This document shows, piece by piece, positions 8,264 through 18,651 of a DNA stretch of 64,000 bases. The notes under the pieces are model-generated. The model saw only the letters and a program-made list of their open reading frames with translations. It did not search any database and had not been told where the DNA came from. Source of the DNA: Variovorax paradoxus NBRC 15149 (GTDB lineage Bacteria > Pseudomonadota > Gammaproteobacteria > Burkholderiales > Burkholderiaceae_C); contig NZ_BCUT01000007.1 in the NCBI RefSeq assembly GCF_001591365.1, positions 558,001 to 622,000 on the forward strand, read 5' to 3'. Position 1 is the first letter of the stretch. Each line of letters begins with the position of its first letter. The position numbers and the translations under genes were made by a program.

Positions 8264-9814
8264 TCAATTAATCGCGATTGCGTCGATGTTGATGTTGCCG
8301 TCAGGCATCACGAACACACCCGACAAGCGCTTGGCATGCGCCGACAGGTTCTGCTCCGTGACCATCGGCACGCGCGGCAGGTCCTTGCGGATCTCTTCCT
8401 GCGCGGTCTTGTAGAGCGCGGTGCGTTCCTTTTCGTCGACCGTCACCAGCGCCTTGGCCAGCGCGTTGTCCACCACCTCGCTCTTGTAGAACGACATGTT
8501 GTTGAGCTTGGGGGCCCAGGCTTCCGAGGCGAACAGCGGGCGCAGGCCCCAGTCGGCTTCACCGGTCGACGACGACCAGCCCGTGTAGTACATGCGGACC
8601 TTGGCCGTCTTCGGATCGGGCCATGCATCCACCTGCTCGGTGCGCTGGCCCACTTCGAGCGCCTGCACCTGCAGCTTGATGCCGATCTGCGCGAGCTGCT
8701 GCTGCACGAACTGGATCGTTTTCTGGCTGGTCGTGTTGTTGTAGGCGCTCCACAGGACCGACTCGAAGCCATCGGGGTAGCCGGCTTCCTTCATCAGCTC
8801 CTTGGCCTTCTTCAGGTCATAAGGAATGGGCGCCATCTTCTCGGCGTACTTGACGCCCTGCGGCACGATGCCTTGCGCGGGGAACGCGTAGCCGCCGAAT
8901 GCAACCTTGGCCAGCGCCTCCTTGTTGATGGCATAGCCGATGGCTTCGCGCACCTTCGGGTTGTCGTAGGGCTTCTGCAGCATGTTGAAGGCCAGGAAGC
9001 GCGTGATGATCGACGGCGTGGCCACCACTTCGAGCTTCTCGCTCTTCTTCAGCAGGTCGGCCTGCTCATAGGGAATGGGATAGGCGAAGTCGGCTTCGCC
9101 GGTCTGCAGCATCGCGGCGCGCGTGTTGTTCTCGAGCACCGGCTTCCACGAGACCGTGTCGATCTTCGGATAGCCCTTCTTCCAGTAGCCGTCGAACTTC
9201 TTGGCCTTGACGGCTTCGGTCTGCTTCCACTCGACGAATTCGAAGGGGCCGGTGCCCACGGGGTGGAAGGCGATGTCCTTGTTGCCCCATTTCTTGAGCG
9301 CGGTGGGCGAGATCATCGCGGCCGAGGCATGGGCCAGCGAGTTGATGAAGGGGCCGAAGGGCTCCTTGAGCGTGATGCGCACGGTGGTGGGGTTGAGCGC
9401 CTCGACCTTGCCCACGCGGTTGAACTGGTTGTAGCGCAGCAGCTTGTTGTCCTGGTTCAGCACGCGGTCGAGCACGAACTTCACGGCTTCGGCGTTGAAG
9501 TCGGTGCCGTCGTGGAACTTGACGCCGCTGCGCAGCTTGATGGTGTAGACCAGGCCGTCCTTCGACACGTCGTAGCTCTCGGCCAGCACGTTCTGCACCT
9601 TCAGGTCCTTGTCGAACTGGAACAGGCCTTCATAGAAGGTCTTGGTCACGGCCGTGGTGATGGTGGTGTTGGTGTTGTACGGGTCCAGCGTTTCGGGCTG
9701 GTAGCCGATCGACAGCACCACGTCTTTCGCGGCCAGTGCCGTGCCCGATGCAGCCAGTGCGGCCAGGCCCAGCAGCGCCGATGCCCATCGCAGGGAGGAA
9801 GAAGATTGCTTCAT
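8264..9814 (-). CDS. gsiB: Peptide ABC transporter substrate-binding protein (GsiB/DppA family 5)
   Basis: Periplasmic receptor (516 residues) of the SBP_bac_5 group. A Sec signal at residues 1-28 ends near SGTALAAKD, then comes the family start DVVLSIGYQPETLDPYNTN and the YTIKLRSGVKFHDGTDFNAEAVKF block that marks oligopeptide receptors. The ATG at 9814 gives the correct signal peptide; an upstream extension to 9907 is Pro/Phe-rich and not signal-like. It sits 70 bases after the ATPase gene. Ligand is unknown: dipeptide, glutathione or modified peptides are all possible for this group. Confidence 0.92.
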   Translation of the reverse strand: MKQSSSSLRWASALLGLAALAASGTALAAKDVVLSIGYQPETLDPYNTNTTITTAVTKTFYEGLFQFDKDLKVQNVLAESYDVSKDGLVYTIKLRSGVKFHDGTDFNAEAVKFVLDRVLNQDNKLLRYNQFNRVGKVEALNPTTVRITLKEPFGPFINSLAHASAAMISPTALKKWGNKDIAFHPVGTGPFEFVEWKQTEAVKAKKFDGYWKKGYPKIDTVSWKPVLENNTRAAMLQTGEADFAYPIPYEQADLLKKSEKLEVVATPSIITRFLAFNMLQKPYDNPKVREAIGYAINKEALAKVAFGGYAFPAQGIVPQGVKYAEKMAPIPYDLKKAKELMKEAGYPDGFESVLWSAYNNTTSQKTIQFVQQQLAQIGIKLQVQALEVGQRTEQVDAWPDPKTAKVRMYYTGWSSSTGEADWGLRPLFASEAWAPKLNNMSFYKSEVVDNALAKALVTVDEKERTALYKTAQEEIRKDLPRVPMVTEQNLSAHAKRLSGVFVMPDGNINIDAIAIN

Positions 9815-9884
9815 GGAAAGAAACTCCAGTCGGTTCGAGAAAAAAGCAGGAGGGCCTGCGGGTTGAAAAAAATCTGCCGGTCGC

Positions 9885-11762
<1,878 letters not shown>

Positions 11763-11787
11763 GGTGCGAGAAAAAAACGTGTGCGTG

Positions 11788-12750
11788 TCAGGCGAAGATG
11801 GCTGTTGCGGGTGCCTCGTCGCCGCGCGCGTGGCCGCGGTACATGCCTTCGGTGTTGAAGGCGAGGCTCAGGTTGCCGTGGCGGTCGATGGCGATCAGCC
11901 CGCCGGTGCCGCCGATGGCGGGCAGCGACTGGTGCACCACGGCGTGCGTGGCGGCTTCGAGCGTGGCGCTGCCATAGGCCATGCGGGCGCAGATGTCGTA
12001 GGCGGCGGCGACGCGGATGAACATTTCGCCGCTGCCGGTGCAGGACACGGCGGCGGTGCGGTCGTCGGCATAGGTGCCGGCGCCGATCAGCGGCGAATCG
12101 CCGATGCGGCCGACGCGCTTGTTGGTCATGCCGCCGGTCGAGGTGGCCGCGGCCAGGTGGCCGTGCATGTCGAGCGCGACCGCGCCCACGGTGCCGAATT
12201 TCTTGTCCTCGTCGAGCGGCGGCGTCATGGCCGCGCCTTCGTGGTCCGTCACCACGCGGCCGGTGTCGCGCACGCGGTAGAGCTGCTGGCGCCGCGCCTC
12301 GGTGGAGAAGAAGAAGGGCTCGACCATTTCAAGGCCGTGCTCGCGCGCGAAGGCTTCGGCGCCCGCGCCGGCCAGCAGCACATGGGCGCCGTCTTCCAGC
12401 ACGGCACGCGCGGCGCGCACCGGGCGGCGCACGTGGCATACGCCGGCAATGGCGCCGGCCGCGAGCGTGGCGCCGTCCATCACGGCGGCGTCGAGTTCAT
12501 GGGTTTCCTCGTGCGTGAACACTGCGCCGTGGCCCGCGTTGAAGAGCGGGCACTCTTCGAGCAGCTCGACCGCGAGGCAGGTCGCGTCGAGCGCGGATGC
12601 GCCCTTGAGCAGCTGCGCCTGCGCGGCCTGCACGATCTTGCGCAAGGCGTCGTGATAGGCCTGCGCCTGCGCCGCGCTGGTGGTGGAGGCGCTGATGGTG
12701 CCGGCACCGCCGTGAATGGCGATGACGGGCGTGATGCTGTTGTTCTTCAT
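11788..12750 (-). CDS. iaaA: Isoaspartyl peptidase / plant-type L-asparaginase
   Basis: Ntn hydrolase that cuts beta-aspartyl dipeptides and Asn. Key features in the 320-residue precursor are VIAIHGGAGTIS near the start, NAGHGAVFTHEETHELDAAVMDG, and the self-cleavage site Gly186-Thr187 in KKFGTVGAVALD, which leaves Thr as nucleophile; RVGRIGDSPLIGAGTYAD and TGSGEMFIR line the pocket. Its start overlaps the stop of the RpiR regulator by 4 bases, so they are coupled. Association with a GsiABCD-type importer matches the E. coli iaaA-gsi order, which supports peptide catabolism rather than asparagine use. Confidence 0.94.
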   Translation of the reverse strand: MKNNSITPVIAIHGGAGTISASTTSAAQAQAYHDALRKIVQAAQAQLLKGASALDATCLAVELLEECPLFNAGHGAVFTHEETHELDAAVMDGATLAAGAIAGVCHVRRPVRAARAVLEDGAHVLLAGAGAEAFAREHGLEMVEPFFFSTEARRQQLYRVRDTGRVVTDHEGAAMTPPLDEDKKFGTVGAVALDMHGHLAAATSTGGMTNKRVGRIGDSPLIGAGTYADDRTAAVSCTGSGEMFIRVAAAYDICARMAYGSATLEAATHAVVHQSLPAIGGTGGLIAIDRHGNLSLAFNTEGMYRGHARGDEAPATAIFA

Positions 12751-13712
12751 GAGGAGGCTTTCTTCTTTTTCCTAGCGGCCCCGGCCGGTGCCGCGCCGGC
12801 GGGCAGTGCCGAGGAGACTTCCGCCCGCGGCAGGCCCTGTGCGCCGTGCAGCCAGGGCCGCACCGCCTGCAGGATGCGGCTCGCGGACTGCACCGCGCGC
12901 GGCGCACGCAGCGCCACCGCGCTGGTCAGTGCCTCGATCAATGCCAGCACGCTGGTTTCGCAGTTCGGCCGGTAACTGGTCTCGGTCTGGCAATAGAGCG
13001 CCACGTCGGCCAGCGGCGCGAGCGGCGAACTCGGACGGTCGGTCAGCGCCAGCACGGCGCAGCCCTGGCCCTTGGCGATCTGCGCCAGCGCCACCGTGTC
13101 GGTGAGGTAGCGCGGAAAGGTCAGGCCGATGAACAGGTCCTGCGGACCAGCGTGCGTGAGCGTGCGCGCCGCATGCGTGACGCCGCTGACGCTGGACAGC
13201 ATCCGCACGTCGTTGCAGCTGCCGTCCAGCCCGTGCTGCAGCAGCCCCGCGAGCCAGGCGCTGGCGCCAAAGCCACCGATGTAGATCGAGCGCGCCTTCA
13301 GGATGCGCTGCACCGCGGCGTCGCAGGCGGCGTAGTCGAGCGACTGGCGCGTGGCCTCGATGTTGCGCCGGCTCTCGTCGAGCGCGGTGGCAAACACCTC
13401 GGCCACGGTGGTCGGATGCGCCAGGTTGCCGCGCAGCCGCTCCACCGGCGCCACCAGCGATTCGAAGCCGCGCACGAGCTCGGCGCGGAAGGTGGCGTAG
13501 CCGTCGAAATCCAGCGCCCGTGCAAAGCGGTTGGCCGTGGCCACCGACACGCCGACCGCGGCCGCGAGCTCGTCGATCGGCAGCGTGGCGACCTGCAGCG
13601 GGTGTTCCAGCACGAAGTCGGCCACCTGGCGGTGCGAACGCGTCAGCCGCGGCAGCGCCTGCGCAATGCGCTGGGCCACGGTGGTGCCATTGGTGTCGAC
13701 GTTGGTGCTCAT
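12747..13712 (-). CDS. MurR/RpiR-family transcriptional regulator
   Basis: 321 residues: an N-terminal RpiR helix-turn-helix (about residues 10-85, with LPIDELAAAVGVSVATANRFARALDFDGYATFRAEL) and a SIS domain (about 130-260, opening SIYIGGFGASAWLAGLL). SIS domains in this family usually bind phosphosugars; here the gene heads a peptide operon, so the ligand is open. The C-terminal tail is rich in Ala and Lys. It is first in the operon and probably autoregulated; an AT-rich palindrome lies 66 bases upstream of its start. Confidence 0.9.
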   Translation of the reverse strand: MSTNVDTNGTTVAQRIAQALPRLTRSHRQVADFVLEHPLQVATLPIDELAAAVGVSVATANRFARALDFDGYATFRAELVRGFESLVAPVERLRGNLAHPTTVAEVFATALDESRRNIEATRQSLDYAACDAAVQRILKARSIYIGGFGASAWLAGLLQHGLDGSCNDVRMLSSVSGVTHAARTLTHAGPQDLFIGLTFPRYLTDTVALAQIAKGQGCAVLALTDRPSSPLAPLADVALYCQTETSYRPNCETSVLALIEALTSAVALRAPRAVQSASRILQAVRPWLHGAQGLPRAEVSSALPAGAAPAGAARKKKKASS

Positions 13713-13777
13713 GGGGCGGGCGATGCACCTCGAAGGGTGCGCGCAATGAAAATGAATTTACAAATATATGTCAGATA

Positions 13778-13789
13778 AGAAAATTTTCT
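13778..13789. promoter_or_regulatory. AT-rich perfect palindrome, candidate RpiR operator
   Basis: AGAAAATTTTCT is a perfect 12-bp dyad in a conspicuously AT-rich patch (13745-13800) that faces the operon start and is likely its promoter. Assignment to the adjacent RpiR protein is inferred from position only. Confidence 0.4.
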
Positions 13790-13957
13790 GTCATTTTCGA
13801 ACGATATCGCAAGTAGCGGGCCAGGAACGAGGGGTTTTGGCGTGAAACCAAGGGATTACCCTGACTTCATCTTGGAAGCCCACCATGCGGCTTCTTGACT
13901 CTCCCACGGTGTGAAGGCCGAGACTTTGTTCTTTGTTGGCTCTGGAAGGAGAACTCC

Positions 13958-14410
13958 ATGGAACATCCCACGGTACCGGCTGCTGGGGCACGCTTGTCTC
14001 TTGCCGAGGTTGTTGCGCGCTCCGGCGCATCTGCGCAACTGCTGCGCGACTGCGAGTCGCTCGGACTGCTCGACGGCACGGCGCGTACCGACGGCGATGG
14101 CTGCCGCTATGACGAACGCGCCGTGCCGACGCTGCGCTTCGTGCGAAGGGCGCACGCGCTGGGTTTCGAAACACCGGAGGTCGTCGAGCTGCACGCCTTG
14201 TGGCGCGACGGACATCGCGCGAGCTTCGATGTGAAGCGCGTCGCGCTCGAGCGGGCCGACGACCTCGCGCAGCGGATCGAGGAGCTGGCGCACATGCAGC
14301 GCCTGCTGGAGCGCCTGGCCCATTGCTGCGAAGGCGACGAGCGCCCGGAATGCCCGATCCTGGATGAGCTGGCCGGGCTTGAGGGGTTCGCCGGCTGCGA
14401 GGCGCGGTGA
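13958..14410 (+). CDS. MerR-family regulator with CueR-like C-terminal Cys loop
   Basis: 150 residues; start at 13958 follows GGAAGGAGA. It has an N-terminal helix-turn-helix (LSLAEVVARSGASAQLLRDCE), a wing with GCRYDERAV, RFVRRAHALGF, a dimerisation helix, and a metal-loop-like end with Cys123, Cys124 and Cys132 (CEGDERPECPIL). Cys124-Cys132 matches the eight-residue spacing of the Cu+ sites in CueR. The position that is Cys in Zn/Hg-sensing members is not Cys here, which favours a monovalent metal or another signal. The usual RYYE of the recognition helix is RDCE, unusual for the family. No metal-efflux gene is nearby. Confidence 0.82.
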   Translation: MEHPTVPAAGARLSLAEVVARSGASAQLLRDCESLGLLDGTARTDGDGCRYDERAVPTLRFVRRAHALGFETPEVVELHALWRDGHRASFDVKRVALERADDLAQRIEELAHMQRLLERLAHCCEGDERPECPILDELAGLEGFAGCEAR

Positions 14411-14432
14411 GCCGGCCGGCCCGCGCAGCGGG

Positions 14433-14891
14433 TTATGCCGCCGCTTTCTCCTTCTGCATGAACACGCTCAGCGGATCGTCGGGATAGTCGCCGAAGCGCT
14501 CGCGCCGCGCATAGCCCGCGCGCGCATAGAACGCGAGCGCCTCGGGCTGGTGCACGCCCGTCTCCAGACGGAACACGGCGCATCCGCATGCCGCTGCTTC
14601 GGCTTCGAGAAAGCCCAGCACCTTCGCGGCCACGCCTTGCCCGCGGCTCTGTGGGCGCACGTACATGCGCTTGAGTTCGCCGTAGCCGGGGTTCATGACC
14701 AGGGCGCCGCAGCCGATGGCCGTGCCGGCCTCGTCGCGCGCGACCGCAAAGAGCACGTGGGCCGCCGACAGCGCTGCAATGTCGATGCCGTAGTGGCTCT
14801 CGGGCGGGTACAGCGGCTTCTGGTACGCATCGAGGTCATTGATGAGCTGGATGACATCGGGTTGGCCGGGGCGTTCGAGGGCAATGTTCAT
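14433..14891 (-). CDS. GNAT-family N-acetyltransferase
   Basis: 152-residue single-domain acetyltransferase. The acetyl-CoA loop is seen as RPQSRGQGVAAKVLGFLE at about residues 80-97, preceded by the beta strand AIGCGALVMNPGYGELKRMYV and followed by RLETGVHQPEALAFYARAGY, the C-terminal pattern of the family. Substrate unknown; small-molecule or protein N-termini are possible. It converges with the MerR gene (22 bases between stops) and has no obvious partner. Confidence 0.88.
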   Translation of the reverse strand: MNIALERPGQPDVIQLINDLDAYQKPLYPPESHYGIDIAALSAAHVLFAVARDEAGTAIGCGALVMNPGYGELKRMYVRPQSRGQGVAAKVLGFLEAEAAACGCAVFRLETGVHQPEALAFYARAGYARRERFGDYPDDPLSVFMQKEKAAA

Positions 14892-14990
14892 GCGGACGAC
14901 TTCATTGGTTCACGGAATCTTATGGTGGCCCGGGGGCCAAAAGAAAACCCGCAGAAGCAGGTTTGGGAAAGTTTTGCGGTGGTGGGCGCG

Positions 14991-15554
14991 TCAGGGCTTT
15001 TCGCGGCTTCCCCGGAACCACTTCAACCGGCGCTCTACCTCGTCAGGCGGAAATTTCCCTTCAGCTGCCAGTTTCCTCAGCGCTCGCTCGTGCGCGCGAT
15101 ACAGCGCGTCCTTCAGGAGTGCCATCTTGCGTTCGCCGCAAGGAGCGCAATCGTAGAAGCCCGGTGGACTGGCCGCGAGCTTCATCTTTGCGTCGTACTC
15201 TTGGGTGCTGATCCGCCCCGTGGGCTCAACGCCGATGGCGAGGACCTTCCCGTTCTGGAAGGTAACGAGCACGCTCCCTTTACACCCCGTGGTGTCGGTG
15301 TTTTCGGGGTCGTAGGCCTTCCATGAAACCCTGCGCATGTGTTGCAAGGCATAGCGGACATCCTCTTCTGTCAGCACGACATCGTCGCAGTCAAGGACGT
15401 CCTTGTCTTCCCAGGCAGTTCGGCCTGAAGGTTCTGTGATCTCCACTTTCTGCACATATGCGAGGGGATAGCGCTTGTCGGCTGCCTGCGCTGGAGATGC
15501 GAGTGAGGCCAAGATCAGCGCCGCCACGGTCGCGAGAATATGGGTCTTGTTCAT
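14991..15554 (-). CDS. Exported four-Cys protein, candidate immunity partner of the upstream amidase
   Basis: Not recognised as a known family. A Sec signal (MNKTHILATVAALILASLA, cleavage near PAQA-AD) precedes a 160-residue mature region with four cysteines (56, 91, 136, 139), enough for two disulfides in the periplasm. Residues 134-142 read YDCAPCGER, a CxxC. Its ATG overlaps the amidase stop by 4 bases (ATGA), so the two are made together. Base composition is visibly lower in GC than the flanking genes. A periplasmic protein coupled to a cytoplasmically made peptidoglycan amidase is the pattern of immunity proteins; this is inference. Confidence 0.7.
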   Translation of the reverse strand: MNKTHILATVAALILASLASPAQAADKRYPLAYVQKVEITEPSGRTAWEDKDVLDCDDVVLTEEDVRYALQHMRRVSWKAYDPENTDTTGCKGSVLVTFQNGKVLAIGVEPTGRISTQEYDAKMKLAASPPGFYDCAPCGERKMALLKDALYRAHERALRKLAAEGKFPPDEVERRLKWFRGSREKP

Positions 15555-16222
15555 GGCGTTGGTACGGGAAGACTCCAGTTTGCGCCTCGCGCTTCCGTTG
15601 GATTCTTTCTGCTGACCACGGGATGACGAAAGATTTCACTCGAAGGAATCTGCATGGAATCTTCAAGCGCCTTGACAAGCCAGGAGAGAGATAGATTTTG
15701 AGCCGCAGTCGGGGTAGCGAATATGCCGAACTCACCTCGTTGTCTTTCGAGCGTCCACTTTGCTGGTTCACTAATTGGCTTGAAGCCTACCGGCAGCGCT
15801 GCCCTGCCAACCATCTCTATCCCGATGGCCTCCATGTTGCTCGGATAACGATCACTGGGCGGCTTGCGCATTTCAATGCGATGCATTCCTTCCACTCCTG
15901 CATTCGCATAGTCGCGCAGGTTGCACGGCATTGCGGCCCCTACGGCGAGGCATCTCGCCTTCAGCGGTCCGACGTGATTCGTGCGCTGATAGATTGCAGC
16001 GGTCTGATAGATGGTTCCATCCGTATCGATGAGAAAGTGCGCGCCATTCGCCTTCGGGCGCTTGTAGCTGTTCAATGAAGACGCCGAGGTATCGGCATCG
16101 GTCTGATGCACGACGATGCCCGTGATTGCGCCGGTTCGCCTGCCTCGTTCGATTACGGGGCTGCGAGCATTTCTGACTCGCGCGTGACTAATCATTCCGT
16201 TTTCGTCAATTTCGACAAGCAT
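15551..16222 (-). CDS. Peptidoglycan amidase, PGRP/Amidase_2 fold, no signal peptide
   Basis: 223-residue zinc N-acetylmuramoyl-L-alanine amidase-like protein. Motifs: GIVVHQTDAD with His39, NGAHFLIDTDGTIYQTA (residues 59-75), NHVG with His83, EAIGIEMVG at 131-139, and FRHPVVSRKNPTEARGANW with His200, Lys206 and Glu210. The C-terminal KNPTEA replaces the DPG seen in housekeeping AmpD-type enzymes and, as I recall, is common among secreted antibacterial amidases. It lacks an export signal although its substrate is periplasmic, so a dedicated route such as type VI secretion is suspected; no vgrG, hcp or PAAR gene is in the window. Lower GC suggests transfer. Confidence 0.78.
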   Translation of the reverse strand: MLVEIDENGMISHARVRNARSPVIERGRRTGAITGIVVHQTDADTSASSLNSYKRPKANGAHFLIDTDGTIYQTAAIYQRTNHVGPLKARCLAVGAAMPCNLRDYANAGVEGMHRIEMRKPPSDRYPSNMEAIGIEMVGRAALPVGFKPISEPAKWTLERQRGEFGIFATPTAAQNLSLSWLVKALEDSMQIPSSEIFRHPVVSRKNPTEARGANWSLPVPTP

Positions 16223-16380
16223 GTGGTTCCTCCTGAAAATTTATTAGTTGTCGTTTTCTCTTGAGAGGCGTTTCTTGCGGGATCAGACGCCGCGCACAGA
16301 TCGCCTCTCGCGGCACATGCTACAGGCCTCCGAACGGGACTCAGTGAAGGCTTTGTTAACTACTCCTGGTCCGCATCAAC

Positions 16381-16446
16381 ATGTTCGACAGCGCGGAGTA
16401 CTGGCACCAGCAGGGATTCCTCGAGCGCAATCCCAATCCCATCTAG
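16381..16446 (+). pseudogene. Possible C-terminal remnant of a lost gene (21 codons)
   Basis: A short frame reading MFDSAEYWHQQGFLERNPNPI, closed upstream by a stop at 16358-16360. Its composition is protein-like, and its TAG overlaps the antisense TAG of the LysR gene. It may be the tail of a gene truncated when the low-GC pair to its left was inserted. No family was recognised and no ribosome site was seen. Confidence 0.25.
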
Positions 16447-17336
16447 GACGGCGCGAGCCCAAGCACCCAGCGCTCGAAGTGCTCCAGCGCCCCGGAGGCC
16501 GGCCGGCCCTCGGGGTAGGCGAAGTAGTAGCCCTGGCGCACCTCCAGGTGCCGGTCGATCGGGATCACGAGCTCGCCGGTGCGCAGCTCGCGCTCGATCA
16601 GGATGCGCGGCGCCAGGCCCACGCCCATGCCGGCGGCCGCGGCGGCGGTCACCATGGTGAAGAGCTCGTAGCGCGGTCCGCGCGAGGCGTGCACCGTGTA
16701 GTCCCAGCCCTGCTGCGCATACCAGTCGCGCCAGGCATGGGCGCGCGTGCCCAGGTGCACGTGGCGGCAGCGCTCGAAGGCCGATTCGTCCCACGGCCCG
16801 TTGGCGTCGCGGAAGGCGGGGCTGCAGACCGGCACCATCTGGCCTTCGGAAAAGATCAGCCCGCCCTGGGTGCCGGGCCAGAATTGGTCGCCGAAATAGA
16901 TGGCCGCGTCGTAGGCGTTCTCCTGGAACGAGAAGGGCTGCGAGCGCGCCGAGAGATTGACGGTGATGTTGGGGTGCCGCCGGCTGAAATCGGGCAGCCG
17001 CGGGATCAGCCATTGCGTGGCGAAGGTGGGCACCACGGCCACTTCGAGCACAAAGCCCATGTCGTGGCCGGCGCTGATCTCCTGCGTGTCGCGCCGGATC
17101 TGGTCGAGGTGGCGGCGGATGCGCGCCGCGTACTCGCGCCCGGTGTCGGTGAGCGTGAGGCGCCGCCGCACGCGCGAGAACAGCGCCACGCCCAGCCGCT
17201 GCTCGAGCGTGGCCACCTGCCGCCCGACCGCGCTTTGCGTGAGCGCGAGTTCGGCCGCCGCGCGGGTGAAGCTCCCCAGGCGCGCCGAGGCCTCGAAGGC
17301 CTGCAAGGCACCCAGGTTGGGAATGTCTTTTCTCAT
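16443..17336 (-). CDS. LysR-family transcriptional regulator (GcvA-like)
   Basis: 297 residues. The N-terminal helix-turn-helix (FEASARLGSFTRAAAELALTQSAVGRQVATLEQRLG, about 14-50) and the segment LPDFSRRHPNITVNLSARSQPFSF followed by DAAIYFGDQFWPG match the GcvA subgroup. Start at 17336 gives the standard MRKDIPNLGALQAFEA opening; a continuous frame running far upstream to 19118 crosses the opposite-strand genes and is spurious. It is divergent from the FAD oxidoreductase with 87 bases between starts, so it probably controls that gene. Confidence 0.9.
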   Translation of the reverse strand: MRKDIPNLGALQAFEASARLGSFTRAAAELALTQSAVGRQVATLEQRLGVALFSRVRRRLTLTDTGREYAARIRRHLDQIRRDTQEISAGHDMGFVLEVAVVPTFATQWLIPRLPDFSRRHPNITVNLSARSQPFSFQENAYDAAIYFGDQFWPGTQGGLIFSEGQMVPVCSPAFRDANGPWDESAFERCRHVHLGTRAHAWRDWYAQQGWDYTVHASRGPRYELFTMVTAAAAAGMGVGLAPRILIERELRTGELVIPIDRHLEVRQGYYFAYPEGRPASGALEHFERWVLGLAPS

Positions 17337-17423
17337 CGTTGCTATTCTGCGTGCCGGGCTCGCGGTTTTTTGCGGCGGCTCGCGCGGATTGGATCTGTCG
17401 GCGAACAGCAAGAAAGGAATTTC

Positions 17424-18596
17424 ATGCGTCGTGTGGTGATCATCGGCGGCGGTGCCATCGGCTCCGCCATCGCCTATTTTCTCAACCGGGATCCGCAGGA
17501 GGAGCCGTTCGACGTCACCGTGGTCGAGCGCGATTTTTCGTACACGCAGGCCTCGTCGGCCTTGTCGGCCAGTTCGATCCGGCAGCAGTTCTCGAGCGCC
17601 ATCAACATCGAGATGTCGCTCTACGGCATCGACTTCTTCCGCCAGCTGGGCGAAAACCTGCGCGTCGGCGACAACGTGCCCGACATCGGCCTGGTCGAGC
17701 CGGGCTACCTGTACCTGGCGCCGCCGGAGGGCCTCGAGGTGCTGCGCGAGAACCACGCGGTGCAGAAGGCGCACGGCGTCGATGTGGTCCTGCTGGCGCC
17801 CGACACGCTGCAGGCGCGCTTTCCATGGATGTCGGCCGAGGGCATTGCGCTGGCCTCGCTGGGCCTTTCGGGCGAGGGCTGGTACGACGGCTACAGCCTG
17901 TTGCAGGCCTTTCGCAAGAAAGCCATTTCGCAGGGGGCGCGCTATGTGCAGTCGCAGGCCACGGGATTGAAGCGCAGCGGCCGCACGGTGGCCGGCGTGG
18001 AACTGGACATCGGCAACGTGCTGGAGGCCGACGTGGTGGTCAACGCCGCCGGCGCCTGGGCCGCGAGGGTGGCGGGCTGGGCCGGCATCGATCTGCCGGT
18101 GCGCGCGCGCCGCCGCATGGTGTTCAGTTTTTCGTGCCCCGAGACCCTGCCGGGCTGCCCATTGGTGATCGACACCTCGGGCATCTGGCTGCGCCCCGAA
18201 GGCCGGCGCTTCATCTGCGGCTTTGCGCCGCCCCAGGACCGCGACCGCGACGACGCACCGCTCGAAGTCGACTACCGCGTCTTCGACGATTTCATCTGGC
18301 CCGCATTGGCGCGCCGCGTGCCCGCCTTCGAGGCCATCCGCATGACCGGTGCATGGGCCGGCTACTACGAGATGAACCTGTTCGACCACAACGCAATCCT
18401 GGGCCTGCACCCGGACTGCGACAACCTGTTCTTCGCCAACGGCTTCTCCGGGCACGGGCTCCAGCAGTGCCCGGCGGCGGGGCGCGGCGTGGCGGAACTC
18501 ATCCGTCATGGCAAATACCGCAGCCTCGACCTGTCGCCGGTGTCGTTCGCGCGAATTCTGGAGAACCGGCCGCTCGTCGAGAAGAACGTGATCTAG
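17424..18596 (+). CDS. FAD-dependent oxidoreductase of the DAO (glycine/D-amino-acid oxidase) family
   Basis: 390-residue flavoprotein. The dinucleotide fold VVIIGGGAIGSAIAYFL is at residues 3-20, VTVVERD marks the end of the first beta-alpha-beta unit, QASSALSASSIRQQFSS follows the pattern of sarcosine/FOXRED1-like oxidases, and NAAGAWAARVAG and the late GLHPDCDNLFFANGFSGHGLQQCPAAG are further FAD contacts. Start at 17424 follows GAAAGGAAT. Substrate is probably an N-methylated or D-amino acid, not determinable here. Divergent LysR likely regulates it; the aldolase 55 bases downstream may be cotranscribed. Confidence 0.88.
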   Translation: MRRVVIIGGGAIGSAIAYFLNRDPQEEPFDVTVVERDFSYTQASSALSASSIRQQFSSAINIEMSLYGIDFFRQLGENLRVGDNVPDIGLVEPGYLYLAPPEGLEVLRENHAVQKAHGVDVVLLAPDTLQARFPWMSAEGIALASLGLSGEGWYDGYSLLQAFRKKAISQGARYVQSQATGLKRSGRTVAGVELDIGNVLEADVVVNAAGAWAARVAGWAGIDLPVRARRRMVFSFSCPETLPGCPLVIDTSGIWLRPEGRRFICGFAPPQDRDRDDAPLEVDYRVFDDFIWPALARRVPAFEAIRMTGAWAGYYEMNLFDHNAILGLHPDCDNLFFANGFSGHGLQQCPAAGRGVAELIRHGKYRSLDLSPVSFARILENRPLVEKNVI

Positions 18597-18651
18597 CCTC
18601 GGCGCGGGTGGAGGCGTACGATCTTTCCAAGCAAGTGAGGGTCTCATCATC

